From NCBI GenBank assembly GCA_030549775.1, contig CM060174.1, positions 44,744,707 to 44,808,706 on the forward strand: a DNA stretch of 64,000 nt, in the 5' to 3' direction. Numbering within the stretch: the first letter of the stretch is position 1; each line of letters opens with the position of its first letter. The position numbers and the translations under genes are program-made. Shown here one piece after another: positions 31,997 through 43,472 of this stretch. Origin of the DNA: Tamarix chinensis. Taxonomy: Eukaryota > Streptophyta > Magnoliopsida > Caryophyllales > Tamaricaceae. The notes below the pieces were generated by a model, which did not search any database, had not been told where the DNA came from, and worked only from the letters and a program-made list of their open reading frames with translations.

Positions 31997-33095
31997 TGAA
32001 ATGCCCCGAAAATTTCCAATTTTAAAAATTATATTTAAATAAGATTTTATTGTAAAATTTTATTAAATAAACTATTTTTATTAAAATAAAAGGAATTTAA
32101 TTAGGGAGAATTAAGAATTAATTTATACGTATTTTAATTAGGAGGTATTTGGTTATTTTAGCTAATTAAGGATTTTATTTGGAAATTAATTAAATAAATT
32201 ATTTTATTTAAAATAAGAAGGATAAAATAGTTTCAAACTAATATTAATTTTATAAATAATTTAATTGAAGAAATTTAGGGTGTTTTGCTAATTAAAATAG
32301 AATTTATGAAAAAACTTTTAAAAATCCTAATATAGCCTAAAAAGGAATTTAAATATTATTTTATTTAAATATTATTATTTTTAAATATCCCAAATATTTT
32401 AATTAATTTAAATACCCAATCTACTTATTTTCCTTATTCCTTTTTCCCCTTTTTCCTTTTCTTTCTTCCTTTTTCCTTTCTTTTTCTTCCTTTTTCTTTC
32501 TTCCTCTTTTCTTTTTCCTTCTTCTTCTCGATTGGGCCAGTCTGCAGCCCAATTCTTCCTTCCTTCTTTCTTTTTCTTCTTTGGCGTTTGGGTTTGCCTC
32601 CTTTGTGTGGCCCGTCTCCGTCTTTTCTTCCTTTTCTTCGGCCTGACTCTGAAACGCTGCTCTTTAGTTGTTTTTCCACAAAAATGCCACACTTTATTTA
32701 AAACACACACTCTTCGCCCAGCCGACCGCCCGATCTCCTTCTTTTTCTTTCTTTTCTTTCCTCCGGAACCGCCCGGTTCCCTACCTCCTTCTTCTTCCTC
32801 AAGCCTTTGATCCTGCCTTTGCTGTCAACTGCAACTCGCCGCCGCCATTGCCCTGGTTTTTCGCCGGCGATCTCGCCCGATTCAACCGGCCGTTTTTCTT
32901 CCCTTATCTTCCCCCTGATTCAGTGATCACACAGACCCATCCACCTCCCTTTTCTCGCACGTTCTTCCTCTTTTTCCCTGCACATATCCATTGCCCCGTT
33001 TTGACTCCCACCGGCCAATCTCGCCCCCGTTGACCCTAACCCTACTTTCCATACTCCCTATCTGACCCACAGAACCGTACCCTCCCTTCTAACCC

Positions 33096-33103
33096 TATAA
33101 ATA
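33096..33103 (+). promoter_or_regulatory. TATA box of LTR D
   Basis: CCCTATAAATACC at the place equivalent to 9809 in LTR B. Confidence 0.68.
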
Positions 33104-33796
33104 CCTCCCATAATGGCCCTGTATCGAGACTTTGATTTCTTACCCAGAAATCATTCCTTTTCGCCGCCTCCTCTTTAGACACCTCGTCCGCCGCCTCCGG
33201 CAAACTTCGCCACCATATCTGGCCACCAAACTCTCCCTCGCATCTCCCTCTAGCTAACCAAACGTCCCATATATCTTGATTCCTCCTGCACAGGCCACCC
33301 CGGCTGTGCGAAGTAGCCTTCCCAATCAACCTATTTTTCTGTCTCCGCCACCCTTCGAACCACCTTTAACCACCTCTTCCACCACTTCTGCCATTCCTTT
33401 CACCTCCAAAATTGTTCTGCAAACCCTGCTCGACCTTCCCCTACCTTTCTTTTCCTCTTCCTCCCTCTCCTCCTGTCTCTTTCTTCTTCTCTCCCATTCG
33501 GCCACCACCACCGCCGCCGTGAGTCGCCACCGTTGGCTGCGCCGCCACCCTAATTTTGTTCCTCTCCTCCTGGGAAACTCTAAACACCCCATACCTCACC
33601 TTAATTCTCCATATCTTTTTCCCAGCATGCAACTTTTACCCTTTTCTTTCCTTTTTCCGGCCACCGCCGCCGCTGCCGTGCACCACCGCCGGTGCTGCCT
33701 ATCCCCACCAGCCTAAGGTTGAACCCTAGACCCTATCAACCCTTTCCCCTATTTTTATGAGCCTTAATTTAATTTATTTCATTTATTTGAATATAA

Positions 33797-34315
33797 ATAC
33801 TATTATTATTATTGTTATTATTATTATTATTTATATTTTTAATATGTATTATTATTATTAGTAGTATTAATGTTTTGATTATTATTTCTGTTGAGGGCTA
33901 AAGCCCTACTGTATTTTTAATTCGATTTTATTATTATTCTTATTATTATTTCTATTATTACTATTATTAATATTAATATGTTATTATTATAATTATAATT
34001 ATTTTATTTTTACTATTTGAATTACTATTATTATTATTTCATTATTAATGTTACAACTACTTTACTATTAGTTTTGCTACCATTATTATTATTATTATTA
34101 TTATTATTTCATCATCATTGTTATTACTAAATTTGATTATTTATTTTACTAATATTATTATTAGTATTATTTTGGTAGAGGGGCCGAAGCCCTTATTTTA
34201 CTTTGTTTTTGAACAATATCCTTTTATTATTATTGTTATTTATATTCTCATTGATATTATTTTTAGTATCTTTGCTATTATTATTTTATTATCATTATTA
34301 TTATTAGGGTAAAGT
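33797..34315 (+). repeat. TTA microsatellite field in LTR D
   Basis: Runs of TTATTATTA broken by GAGGGCTAAAGCCCT-type inverted repeats (about 33893 and 34180: GGGGCCGAAGCCC). C has the reverse equivalents (GGGCTTTATCCCT, GGTTTCGACCCC). Confidence 0.82.
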
Positions 34316-34441
34316 ATTTAACTCTATATTATCAACTTTTATAAGATTTCTATTATTTCTATATCTTTAGCAAAGTTATAATTTTATTAATGTTATTTTT
34401 ATTAGTATGTTATTATTTGGTCAAAGCCCTAAGGAGGCGTA

Positions 34442-34453
34442 GGAGCATGCTCC
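34442..34453 (+). other. Perfect palindrome GGAGCATGCTCC (LTR D)
   Basis: 12-bp perfect palindrome about 20 bp upstream of TTTCAG|GTAAAGG. Confidence 0.65.
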
Positions 34454-34794
34454 AAGACCGGTGTCGTTTCAGGTAAAGGGTGCGAAGGCCTTTTGTGTGC
34501 TTATATGCATTATGTGCTTTTCATGCTATATATTCTATGTTTATCATTATTAATTATTTCGTATGTGGTATAACGTGGAGTTGAAGTATGTTTTTATATG
34601 GCATGTGTACTATGTGTATATGATGGTATGTGTTGTGACCCTATAAGACATGCATGTGAGGGTGTTGATGTGGCTTGTGTGGGAGAAAGGATGAAAAAGG
34701 AGGATGGGGAAAAAGGTTGACCAAGGGAGGTGAGTTGACCTAATTACTTTAATGATTCATGAGTGGAAGAATAACATGGAGAATTTTAGGGTTT

Positions 34795-35160
34795 TGTGTG
34801 GGAGAATCTGATTTATGATTTTTAACGTTTTGTGTGGGAGAATATAATTTTTGGTTTTATATGGGAGAATCTAATTTATGGTTTTGTATGGGAGAATCCA
34901 AATTATGGTGTTATATGGGAGAATATAATTTATGGTTTTATTGGGAAGAATCTAATTTATGGTTTTGTATGGGAGAATCTAATGTATGGTGTTATATGAG
35001 AGAATATAATATAGGGTTCTATAAGGAAGAATATAATTTATGGTCTTGTATGGGAGAATCCAATCTATGGTTTTGTGTGAGAGAATTTAATCTATTGTCT
35101 TGTATGGGAGAATCTAATTTGTGGCTCTGAATGGGAGAATCTAATCAATTGTATTATATG
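34795..35160 (+). repeat. 27-bp minisatellite in LTR D
   Basis: About 13 copies of GGGAGAATCTAATTTATGGTTTTGTAT-like units. Because 27 is divisible by three, an open frame of eleven 9-residue repeats (MGESNLWFC type) runs from 34834 to 35130. Confidence 0.87.
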
Positions 35161-35164
35161 GATA

Positions 35165-35880
35165 AATCTTTGGGTTTTCTATGGTTTGAATCTAGGGTTT
35201 GGTATGGATGGATATTTGGTTTTGTGTGGATTGAATTTAGGGTTTTGTATGATGGAATCTAGGGTTTGCATGGTGGTATTAATGGTTGTATGGTGGTTTA
35301 GAGTTTGCATGGTGGTATTAGGGTTGTATGGTGGTATTAATGGTTGTATGGTGGTATTAATGGTGGTATTAGGGTTTGCATGGTGGAGTTAGGGTTCTGC
35401 ATGGGAGTTAATGATTGCATGTGATTTAGGGTTTTTATGAAAAGTTTGAAAGATTGCATGGGATGTGTAAGATCTGCATGGGAGTGAAATTTACGTATGA
35501 AAGGTTGATTTGGGATATAAGTAAGGTAATGCAAGTGTTATTTGGGTGTTTGAACATTTAGGATGGAAAATAGTACGTGGAGCATTATAAGGGTATGGAG
35601 GAGACTGAATTAGGGTTTGGAGTGATTAACTCTGGGTTGTTGTGATTAACTAGGGTGGAAGTGGATAATTATGATTTGTTGTGGTTAATTAAGGTTTAGA
35701 AGGGCTAATTATAGTTGTTATGGTTAAATAGGGTTTGGAGTGGTTAACTATGGGTTGTTGTGGTTAGTTAGGGTTCGATGTGGCTGCTTAGGGTTTTTAT
35801 TGTACCATGTGTATTTGGTGATTAAAGTGTAATTATGATGTTGAAATTTATGATTTGTGATGTGTGTTGATTCATACATG
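35165..35880 (+). repeat. Secondary degenerate repeats in LTR D
   Basis: Units of TTAGGGTTTGCATGGTGGTA (35240-35420), then GGTTAACTAGGGTTTGGAGT-type units (35600-35800). TAGGGTTT, a reversed telo-box, recurs. Confidence 0.7.
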
Positions 35881-35951
35881 TCAAGGGCAAAAGCTTTTGA
35901 ATAAGATACTTAAGACATTAATCACTTAAAGTGAAAGATTATTGAGCCGGG

Positions 35952-36030
35952 TCCCACCGATCCACTGGTTAGAAATAGTGGTTGGGACGCGTAGTCCTAT
36001 GTGTCTCCGATCCACCGGCTATAATAGTGG
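35952..36030 (+). repeat. Hairpin array, cluster 1 (LTR D)
   Basis: Two units. The linker stem is GGGAC/GTCCT with a loop GCGTA. GAGCTCAATAAA follows at 36039-36050. Confidence 0.8.
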
Positions 36031-36116
36031 CGGATTTCGAGCTCAATAAATCTAACAGTTTGCTAAGACATTAAAAGATACTAATTACTTACAGTGGCAC
36101 ACTATGCGAGCAGGAA

Positions 36117-36296
36117 CCGAACTGATCCACCGGTTAGGAATAGTGGTTAGGGTTTTTACCCTATATGTGACCGATCCACCGGTTATAATAGTGGTTAGGG
36201 TTTGACCCTATTTGTAACCGATCCACCGGCAATAATAGTAGTTGGGGTACGATGCTCCATGTGTGATCGGCCCACCGGTTATAATAGTGGGGTGTT
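36117..36296 (+). repeat. Hairpin array, cluster 2 (LTR D)
   Basis: Four units, one more than in B. Linker stems: AGGGT/ACCCT (loop TTTT), AGGGT/ACCCT (loop TTG) and GGGG/CTCC around TACGATG. The last unit ends AATAGTGGGGTG. Confidence 0.82.
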
Positions 36297-36502
36297 CTTG
36301 TACTCACATGGGTTTAATAAAAAGCATGGTGTAAATTGAGTTATGATCAGATATTAATTAAGTAATTGAATCGGATAATATATGGGCCTTTGTACTTTTA
36401 CCTGGATGGTCATATGCATTTATATTAACATGATTATGCTCTTTTATTCTTATGCATGGTTTATGTGCTTATGTGTTGGCCTTATTGCTCAGTTACCTTA
36501 CT

Positions 36503-36538
36503 CAGTACGTAGCATACTGATCACCCGTTTCATGGGTG
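36503..36538 (+). other. Two adjacent inverted repeats (LTR D)
   Basis: CAGTACG-TAG-CATACTG (one mismatch) and CACCC...GGGTG (perfect), as in B and K. Confidence 0.6.
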
Positions 36539-36901
36539 CAGCTCATTCCCACGAGTAGTAGGCCCTTCTGACTTTGTGCAGGTGGGCGAGACATCAGTTG
36601 GGGCTGAGTGTTGAGTTGGTGTTTTGGCTCAAGTTCGAGAGTGTCGTGACCATAATTTTCTTGTTGTGATTTCATTTCCTTATGTTATTTCTTCTGATTC
36701 GCATTTATTCCTTTTAATTTATTACCTTGTATTGAGTATTTCAATTAAACCTTTTATCAGTTGTAAATTTAATTCTCTTTTGGAAATGAATTACAATTCT
36801 TGATGCGTACTTGGATTTTGTTTTACAACCGTTTAACGATTATTTGAAGTTTAGTTTGTCTTAATTTTATAATTGATTGTTAATCTTTTCTTTAGCCTTA
36901 G

Positions 36902-36947
36902 CACTTGGTACTGGAACAGTCGGAGAGAACCAGTTCGGTACTAAGTG
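36902..36947 (+). other. Terminal LTR hairpin (LTR D)
   Basis: Outer arms CACTTGGTACT and GGTACTAAGTG pair with two G-U wobbles; the inner part is imperfect. TGGCGGTAACAT follows. Confidence 0.68.
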
Positions 36948-37040
36948 TGGCGGTAACATTCTCAGAATTCACAAGTTTTAAGTATTTCTATTTTAATTAC
37001 TTCCACTTTAAAAAAAAGTAGTGAATTTTGGGGTGTTACA

Positions 37041-37869
37041 GATCAAGAGAAGTATCGACCATGGAAAAATCGCATGGACGCCACACAAGATAGTGTGGAA
37101 GGAAAAATGAAGTATACATTCCATACAAAATGAGGATGTGGATACTCAAACATGTATCACAATGAAGATGGAGAGGATGAGATGAGTTCCTTTGGCTTGA
37201 GCAACTAAAGAAGACAACATACATTCCAAGTAAGACATGAATACAATGAAGATCAAGGTATTGAACTTGACCTTCCTGAATTTTATGGTAAATTGAATGT
37301 GGAATTATTCTTTGAGTGGTTGCTTGAAATTGAAGCTATATTTGAACTTATAAGTTGAAAAGATTTGCTAGGATTTGGTATGATAATTTGAAAAAAAATA
37401 AGAGAAAGACAAGAGAAGTCAAAAATAAAATCTTGGGAAAAACATAAGAAACATCTACGAAAAAAATTTGTGCCTAGAGAGTATGAGCAAGATATGTATG
37501 TGAAAATGACAACTATAAGGCAAGTCTTATTTAGTGTAGAAGAATACACTAGAGAATTTGAAAAACTAACACTTATTTGTGATGTTCAAGAGAGAAAAGA
37601 ACAAAAATGTTCTAGATACTTAGGTGGCTTGAATAACTTGATAAGAGACAAGGTTGATATGTATTCTTATGATTCTCTTGATGACTTAATTAAGTTGGCT
37701 TTAAAATTTGAAAGAAAACTAAATCAACAAAAGCCTATGTTAAGTCTAATGTTTCAACTTCAACTAAACCTTATTTTAACACCTTTACACCTAAATCAAC
37801 ATCTTCATATGACAAAAAGAATAATCGAGATGATAAAGGTAAAAATAAGGATGTTGAAATGGCTAATAA
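37041..37869 (+). pseudogene. gag: Gypsy gag continued (element E), with duplicated N-terminal segment
   Basis: 37041-37350 repeats 31641-31950 with mutations. About 55 bp (EYDDERKCMLANLVMK region) is then missing before LKRFARIWYDNLKKNK. The open frame from 37470 reads REYEQDMYVKMTTIRQ, SVEEYTREFEKLTLICDV, RYLGGLNNLIRDKVDMYSY and LDDLIKLALKFERKL, the capsid retrotrans_gag core. The frame shifts after KFERKL; the knuckle is in another frame. Confidence 0.86.
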
Positions 37870-37873
37870 ATAA

Positions 37874-37915
37874 TGCTTTAAATGTAAAGGATATGGACAC
37901 TTTACTAGAGAATGT
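37874..37915 (+). pseudogene. gag: Zinc knuckle of element E gag
   Basis: C-F-K-C-K-G-Y-G-H-F-T-R-E-C, a perfect CX2CX4HX4C pattern, right after a TAA. It would bind RNA during packaging. Confidence 0.88.
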
Positions 37916-38260
37916 CCTAACCAAAGAGCCTTAACCTTTAATGAAATAGAACATATGGAACCATGTAGTGATGATGAGAATTTAGAAATTGAATCTCCTA
38001 ATGAAATCTTAACCATGGATGAAGAAGAGGGAGATCCATGTTTCGTAATTCAAAGAGTGTTATAAATCCAACCTAATATGACACCTACTCAAAGAGAGAA
38101 AGTTTTTAAGACTAAGTGTAAAATAGGTGACATGGTTTGTAGACTCATTATTCATAGTGGTTCATGTACAAATGTTCCTACAAAAGTAATGGTTAAGAAA
38201 CTTGGTCTAGAGACTACTAATCATCCTACACCCTATTCTTTACAATGGCTAAACAAAGAC
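37916..38260 (+). pseudogene. pol: Gypsy protease N-terminal part (element E), cut by LTR H
   Basis: After the knuckle an acidic linker (EPCSDDENLEIESPNE) leads to the protease region KTKCKIGDMVCRLIIHSGSCTNV. The active-site triad reads H-S-G where D-S-G is expected, a lost catalytic Asp. It continues KLGLETTNHPTPYSLQWLNK and then LTR H starts; coding resumes at 43478 as KGAKVNKR. Confidence 0.85.
38256..38260. repeat. Left target-site duplication of LTR H (AAGAC)
   Basis: AAGAC also directly follows the LTR at 43473-43477. Confidence 0.9.
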
Positions 38261-39830
38261 TGTAATCCCCCAAAATATTAGAAAACCTATAATTTAATAA
38301 ATAGCTTTTATTTGAAATAAATTTGCTTTTAAAATTATTTAGTTTAATTATTTTATGGATTTTTGAGTATATAAATTTTAATAGGAGTATTTAAGAAATT
38401 AAAATTAAATATTTTGTTATTTTTTCATATTATTTTTATTTAAATAATTTTCAAAACTAATATTTTACTAAAATTATCCTTTTTAAACTAATATATTAAA
38501 TTATATTGAATTAAATTATTAAATTAAATAATTTATCAAAAATATTACATTTTATTATTTTATAAATTAAATTAAATTATTTTCCTTACTTTCCCATTTC
38601 CCATTTCCCTTTTTCACTTTTCCCCTTTTTCTTTTTCTTTCTCCCTTTTTGTCCTTTTTCTTCTTTCTTTTCTTTTCCTTTTTTTTTCTCCTTTGGGCCG
38701 CCTGCTAGGCCAGCTTGCCTTCTCCCTCCCGCTACGTGCCTGGGATGCTGGCCCGTTCTTCCTCTCCTATGCCCGCACCGGCTAGCCTAGCTGTCACCCC
38801 TCTTTTCTGTCTTTCCTTTTCTCCCCCCTACTTAGGCCGGCCCAACTTCCTTTTTTCATTTCTTTTCCCCCTGTGTCAGCCTGCTCCCTTTCTTTTCTTC
38901 CTCCTTCTTTTACGCCTCGACCTGGCTCCCCCGATCTATCATCGTCGACTAGGTTTGCCGCCTTGAGCACGCTGGCCACTGCCCTGCCGCCACCTTTTGC
39001 ACCACTGCAATGCTCCCTCTCTCTCTCCTAGTCCTTTTTTTCACAAATTTGGACCTAACCGACCATGCAACCCCATCATGCATGGCCTCCCTTACCCTTC
39101 TTTCCCTTCCTCTCCCTGCCACCCTACCACTTCCTTGCCACCCTAAACACTGCCACCGACCGGCCACCTGTCTCCCTATCCTCCCTCTTCTTTTTCTTCT
39201 CCTCTTCAGCCCTCCTGCCCTATATTTTTTTATCCCTTTTTCTCCCCCGATATCCTTCCCTTCATTTTTCTTCCCCTCCATCTTTTCCCTTTGTTTTGCA
39301 CCACCACCGCCCTCCGCCAGTGCAACCGCCTCATCAACCACGTAAACCAACTTCTACACCCTTCTACTCCCGCCCTGCACCACCACAACACCGTCTAAGC
39401 CACCCCGCAACTCCTTCTTCCCCCCCTCTTCTTTTTCTCCCCATTTTCTCCCTTCTCAGCAGTCCCTCTGCAACCCCACCGTTCGCTGCCATCCAGCAGC
39501 CTCTACCACCACCCAAACCACCAGTCAACTCCCTGCAACGTCCTCTACCACCCCCATATCTTGTTTGGCCAAAACAAGCCCCCTCACCCCTCCATTTTTC
39601 CTCTCTCTTTTCCTTCCTTCCCAAATTCATCAACCTCGCAGCCATCTTCGCCTCCGCCACTCTTGGCCACCAACAACCTACCCCCGACCACCACCTACAC
39701 CCCCTCTTCACTCCTGCACCCTTCCCTTGCTCAAAAGCCTCCTTCATCTACCTCCTTTCCAAGCCTAAACACCATAACCCGAAAATGACCATCCCTCCTT
39801 TCTACTCCCTACCTTCGACCCTTTTTCCCC

Positions 39831-39837
39831 TATATAG
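39831..39837 (+). promoter_or_regulatory. TATA-like box of LTR H
   Basis: CCCCTATATAGCC after the pyrimidine block, at the place of the TATA box in B and D. Confidence 0.55.
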
Positions 39838-40539
39838 CCTGCATGTGGCTCACGTTGTTCATGCAACGTGAGTTCCACATTATTTTGGGAGTTTTTTGGT
39901 TTAATTATTGAGGTATATTAATATTTAAGTAAAGTGTGATATTAATTAATTTTTTTAATAAATTTGTATCCTTTTAATTTCCTACTTCTAATATAATAAT
40001 CATTGACATCATTTTTAGGTGTTGATTTTGCTATTTAAAGCTTGAACCTTTAACCGGGGATATCGGTAAGGTTCATTTTCGTGGGAATTAAGGTAATCGT
40101 TAAACCCCACTTAAACGCATGGATTAGCGTATGTTAGCACATTAGGACTTTTAATATGTTATTATGCTTGATATTTGTGGTTTAATATAATATATATATA
40201 TATATTTTGTAGTGATTGATAAAAAAGGAAAGTGTGCTAGTTTATATGCCATGTGTGGAATGGTTGCTTAAGGAAAGAGTTTGATTATGAATGAAAGTGT
40301 TAAGTACTTATCCATGTTATTTTATGTTATTGTGACCATTTATGCATGATTAATTTTATTATGAGCCCTAGGGGCATTTTAATAATATTTCTGGTGCAAG
40401 AATGTGGCCTAATATGTGTGGGTGCTAATATGTATTATATTAAAATATAATAGATGGTGGAGTTGGATATTGTTAATGGAGTGTTAATATTATTATTCCA
40501 TATGGTAATGTTAATTTAATAAGAGTGGTGTAATAAAGG

Positions 40540-41720
40540 GGGTAAAGTGGTAATTTTGGAGGCAAAAGGGAAAAATGGTAATTTTATAAGTAAAGGGGTA
40601 TTATGGTAATTTTGGGAGTAAAGGGTAATATGGTTATTTTGGAAAAGAAGGGAAAAATTGTAATTTTGTAAGAAAAGATCAAAATGGTAATTTTGGATGT
40701 AAAAGGGTAAAATAGTAATTTATAAGTAAAAGGGTATTATGGTAAATTTTTATAAGTAGAAGGGTGAAACAGTAATTTTAGAAATAAGGGGCAAAATGGT
40801 AAATTGCAAGTAAAAGGGGTATTATGGTAATTTTATAAGTAAAAGGGTATTGTAATAATTTTGTAAATAAAAAGGATATTATGGTAATTTGGAAGTAAGG
40901 ACTAGAAGGGTAATTTTGTAAATAAAAGGATATTTATGGCAAACTTTGGAGTAAGGGGTAACTTGGTAATTATGATAATGACGAAGGATAATTTGGTCAT
41001 TAAATTATGATTATAGAAGGGTAATTGGATAATAATGTTAATAGAGAAGGGTAATTTGGTAAATTAACCAACAAAAGGGCATTATGGTAATTTAAATAAT
41101 GGAGAAGGGAAATATAGTAATCATAAAAATGGAGAAGGGTAAATTGATAATTATAATTATGGAAAAGGGTAAGTTGGTGTTTATAATAATAGAGAAGGGT
41201 AAATTGGCAATTGTAATTATGGAGAAGGGTAAGTTGGTGTTTATAATAATTGAAAAGGGTAAAATGACAATTATAATAATTGAGAAGGGTAAAATGGTAA
41301 TTATGATGATGAAGAATGGTAATTTAATAATTTATCCAACTAAAGGGGTAATTCGGTAATCATGATAATGGAGAAGGGCACTTTGGTAATTTGACCGACT
41401 TAAGGGTAAGTTGGTAAATATTTAACCAACTAAAGGGGGAAATTGGTAATCATGATAATGAAGAAGAGTAATTTGATAATTTATCCAACTTAAGGGTAAT
41501 TTAGTAATTAGAACAAAGGAGAAAGGCAATACGGTAATCTAACCAACCAAATGGGAAATATGTTAATTGTAACAATTATGAAGGGTGAATGGTAATCTAA
41601 AAAGCGTAGGAGATAACTTGGTAACCTAAACTGAGTAAGGGGTAATTTGGTAATTATGCAACAAGGAGGGTAATAGGGTAATTTGTCAAGTAAGGAAGGG
41701 ATGACTTAGCAATTATATAA
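40540..41720 (+). repeat. Degenerate AAGGGTAATTTGGTAAT repeat field in LTR H
   Basis: About 1.2 kb of short units combining GGTAATTT, AAAGGG and spacer bases. Between 41099 and 41340 the period settles to about 30 bp (GAGAAGGGTAA-TTGGTAATTATAATAATG), giving a spurious 86-residue frame. It occupies the position of the 27-bp minisatellite of C and D but is unrelated in sequence. Confidence 0.82.
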
Positions 41721-42079
41721 GGGGTAAATGAGTAATTTGTACCTAACATGTCGTTGTGATTGTGGAATTTCATAACATGACTCAAATAATGCTGATTAGC
41801 AAGGTAAGAGTTTTTGATAATTAGTAAGTATCATGAGAACGAATCCTAATTAGGAATTAGATGAGATTATGATGGCCTTAATGATTTCTTTGTGTTATCT
41901 AGGATAACCGTATGAATAAGAACTGACTAACGATATCAGAATGATTGAAAGTGAATAAGTATATGATTATTGTGCTTTTCGTGATCACTTTAATTAAGAC
42001 ACTAATACTTAAAGTGAAAGACCTCGATATCGGGAATGGTGGCTCTTTAGGGTCACTACCTTAAACACGTGGTTTAGCC

Positions 42080-42360
42080 CAAGATTTTTTTGGTATTTGC
42101 TAGTGTGCCATTGTGCCCCAGCCAGGCCCTATATCTTACTCTATCTAGCTCTATGGACTTATTTAGGGGGTATGCATACTTATGGATTAGGTGTCCTTGT
42201 CAGTAGGGTACTATGTAGGTTTATGCACCAGTACGACCAAGGTACCTTTGCGTCCCTGGGTTGATGGTTGAAGGGTACTAAGTAGCTTGTATGCACCAGT
42301 ACGACTGATGTAACTTAGTGTCCGGGTTCTTGATCTCCCATCCGAGGAAAATAAAAAGAA
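42080..42360 (+). other. LTR H segment shared with degenerate LTR J
   Basis: The phrases GGCCCTATATCTTACTC...GGGGGTATGCATACTTATGGATTAGGTGTC recur in decayed form at 55270-55350. It holds an internal duplication (CACCAGTACGAC at 42225 and 42294). Confidence 0.6.
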
Positions 42361-42440
42361 TGGTTGTGTTGATTAAAAAAGGAAAACAATAATCATGAGA
42401 GTGAAACATTAATGAGCTGGGCCCAGTTGAATTATGGTAT

Positions 42441-42600
42441 TGAGTACCGATCGACCAGTTATAATAGTGGCCTTGGAGCGTGTTGCCCTGGCAGGTGTTT
42501 ATGAGTACTGGTCCACCGGATATAATAGTGGCCTAGGCGCTTGTTGCCCTGGATGATGTTGATATATATTCCAATCCACCGGCAATAATAGTGGGGGTCC
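42441..42600 (+). repeat. Hairpin-array homologue, cluster 1 (LTR H)
   Basis: Three diverged units (TACCGATCGACCAG, TACTGGTCCACCGG, CCAATCCACCGG) each followed by ATAATAGTGG. Linkers read GGnGCnTGTTGCCCTGG and pair poorly, unlike B, C, D and K. GAGCTCAATAAA follows at 42602-42613. Confidence 0.72.
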
Positions 42601-42686
42601 CGAGCTCAATAAAAATAGTCATGGATGTGAATATAGTTATAGAAAAATATTAATCACTTACAGTGAAACACCATGTGAGTCAGGGC

Positions 42687-42815
42687 CAGACCGGTCCATC
42701 GGCAAATAATAGTGGCCAAGAGCGTTTTGCCCTGCATGACCGGTCCATCGGCGAATAATAGTGGCTAGGAGCATTTTGTTCTACATGACCGGTCCACCGG
42801 CTATAATAGTGGGGT
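42687..42815 (+). repeat. Hairpin-array homologue, cluster 2 (LTR H)
   Basis: Three units GACCGGTCCATCGG, GACCGGTCCATCGG and GACCGGTCCACCGG. Linkers share GAGCrTTTTGCCCTrCATG with weak pairing. Preceded by ACAGTGAAACACCATGTGAG, as in the other LTRs. Confidence 0.76.
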
Positions 42816-43328
42816 TCCCGCACTCACATGGATATAAAATTTGAGGGATGATTGAATAATGATGGACTAATGGCTTAAGGTTTGAATGTATTGATTTTCC
42901 ATTATGACTTATTAATAATTGAAGGACTTGTTAAGTTTGTGATTGTGGTGTACGTATTTCTTATTATATAAGTATATAGCTTGGTTTCATGTGTTGCATT
43001 GTGGGCTTGCTTTTAAGTGTGTCTTAAAGGGTTACATAGTACTACAGTACTAAAGAGTTCCATTCATGGGGCCCCTGCCTATTTAATGGGCAGTGTCCCT
43101 TGTAGGTCTTTTCAGGTGCTATTCAAGTGGGCAAAGGAAAAGAGAGTAAGGAATCATCTGGAACCGTTAGGTTTTTCTGTTTCTCTTTTAAATTCCTAGT
43201 TTTAATATTATTGTTGTTCTTGTAACCACCATTGGTGGAATCTATTCTTATAAAATGTTTACTTGTGCTACTCTGATTTAAAAATGGTTTGAATTTCTAG
43301 CAAGGCATATTTTATTCTTTAGCCTTAG

Positions 43329-43374
43329 CACTTGGTACTAGAACGGTATGAGTAAACTGGTCTGGTACTAAGTG
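43329..43374 (+). other. Terminal LTR hairpin (LTR H)
   Basis: Arms CACTTGGTACTAGAACGGT and ACTGGTCTGGTACTAAGTG pair along almost all 19 positions if G-U wobbles are allowed. TGGCGGTAATAT follows. Confidence 0.73.
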
Positions 43375-43472
43375 TGGCGGTAATATCCCTAAAATTCACA
43401 ATTTGTTGTTTTGCTTCCACTAATCTTTTAATAAAAAAAAATTTTTTAGTAGTGAATTTTGGGGGTGTTACA

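Larger units (their letters stand above)
34473..36581 (+). other. Candidate intron in the leader of LTR D
   Basis: Donor-like CAG|GTAAAG at 34473 and acceptor-like ACTTTGTGCAG|GTGGG ending 36581, at the same places as the pair in LTR B. It would enclose the minisatellite, both hairpin arrays and the two small stems. Inference only. Confidence 0.33.
31997..37040 (+). mobile_element. Element D: stand-alone giant LTR (5044 bp) in gag of E
   Basis: Starts TGAAATGCCCCG and ends GGGGTGTTACA. It has the full superfamily order: AT-rich U3, pyrimidine block, TATA box (33096), TTA microsatellites, GGAGCATGCTCC, AGGTAAAGG donor-like site, 27-bp minisatellite, two hairpin arrays, CAGTACG and CACCC stems, TGTGCAG acceptor-like site and terminal hairpin. 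No interior, so it is a solo LTR or recombination product. The flanks do not match as a TSD (TGTGA and GATCA); instead about 310-350 bp of gag is duplicated on both sides. Confidence 0.88.
38261..43472 (+). mobile_element. Element H: solo giant LTR (5212 bp) in the protease region of E
   Basis: Starts TGTAATCCCCC and ends GGGGGTGTTACA, with exact AAGAC duplications. No interior, primer-binding site or polypurine tract, so it is a true solo LTR formed by LTR-LTR recombination. It has the superfamily order in diverged form: AT-rich start, pyrimidine block (38580-39830), TATATAG at 39831, a TATCGGTAAGG donor-like site (about 40064), a 1.2-kb GGTAAT repeat, hairpin arrays, GAGCTCAATAAA and the terminal hairpin. 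The frames in 38715-39871 are compositional. Confidence 0.93.

Noticed and set aside
34834..35130. 98-residue 9-aa-repeat protein gene
   Set aside because: Explained by a 27-bp minisatellite in an LTR; no evidence of a protein.
35337..35534. Minus-strand 65-residue frame and similar short frames in LTR D
   Set aside because: Shadow frames of repetitive leader sequence.
31992..37045. Ordinary TSD for LTR D
   Set aside because: TGTGA and GATCA do not match; the flanks are a gag duplication instead.
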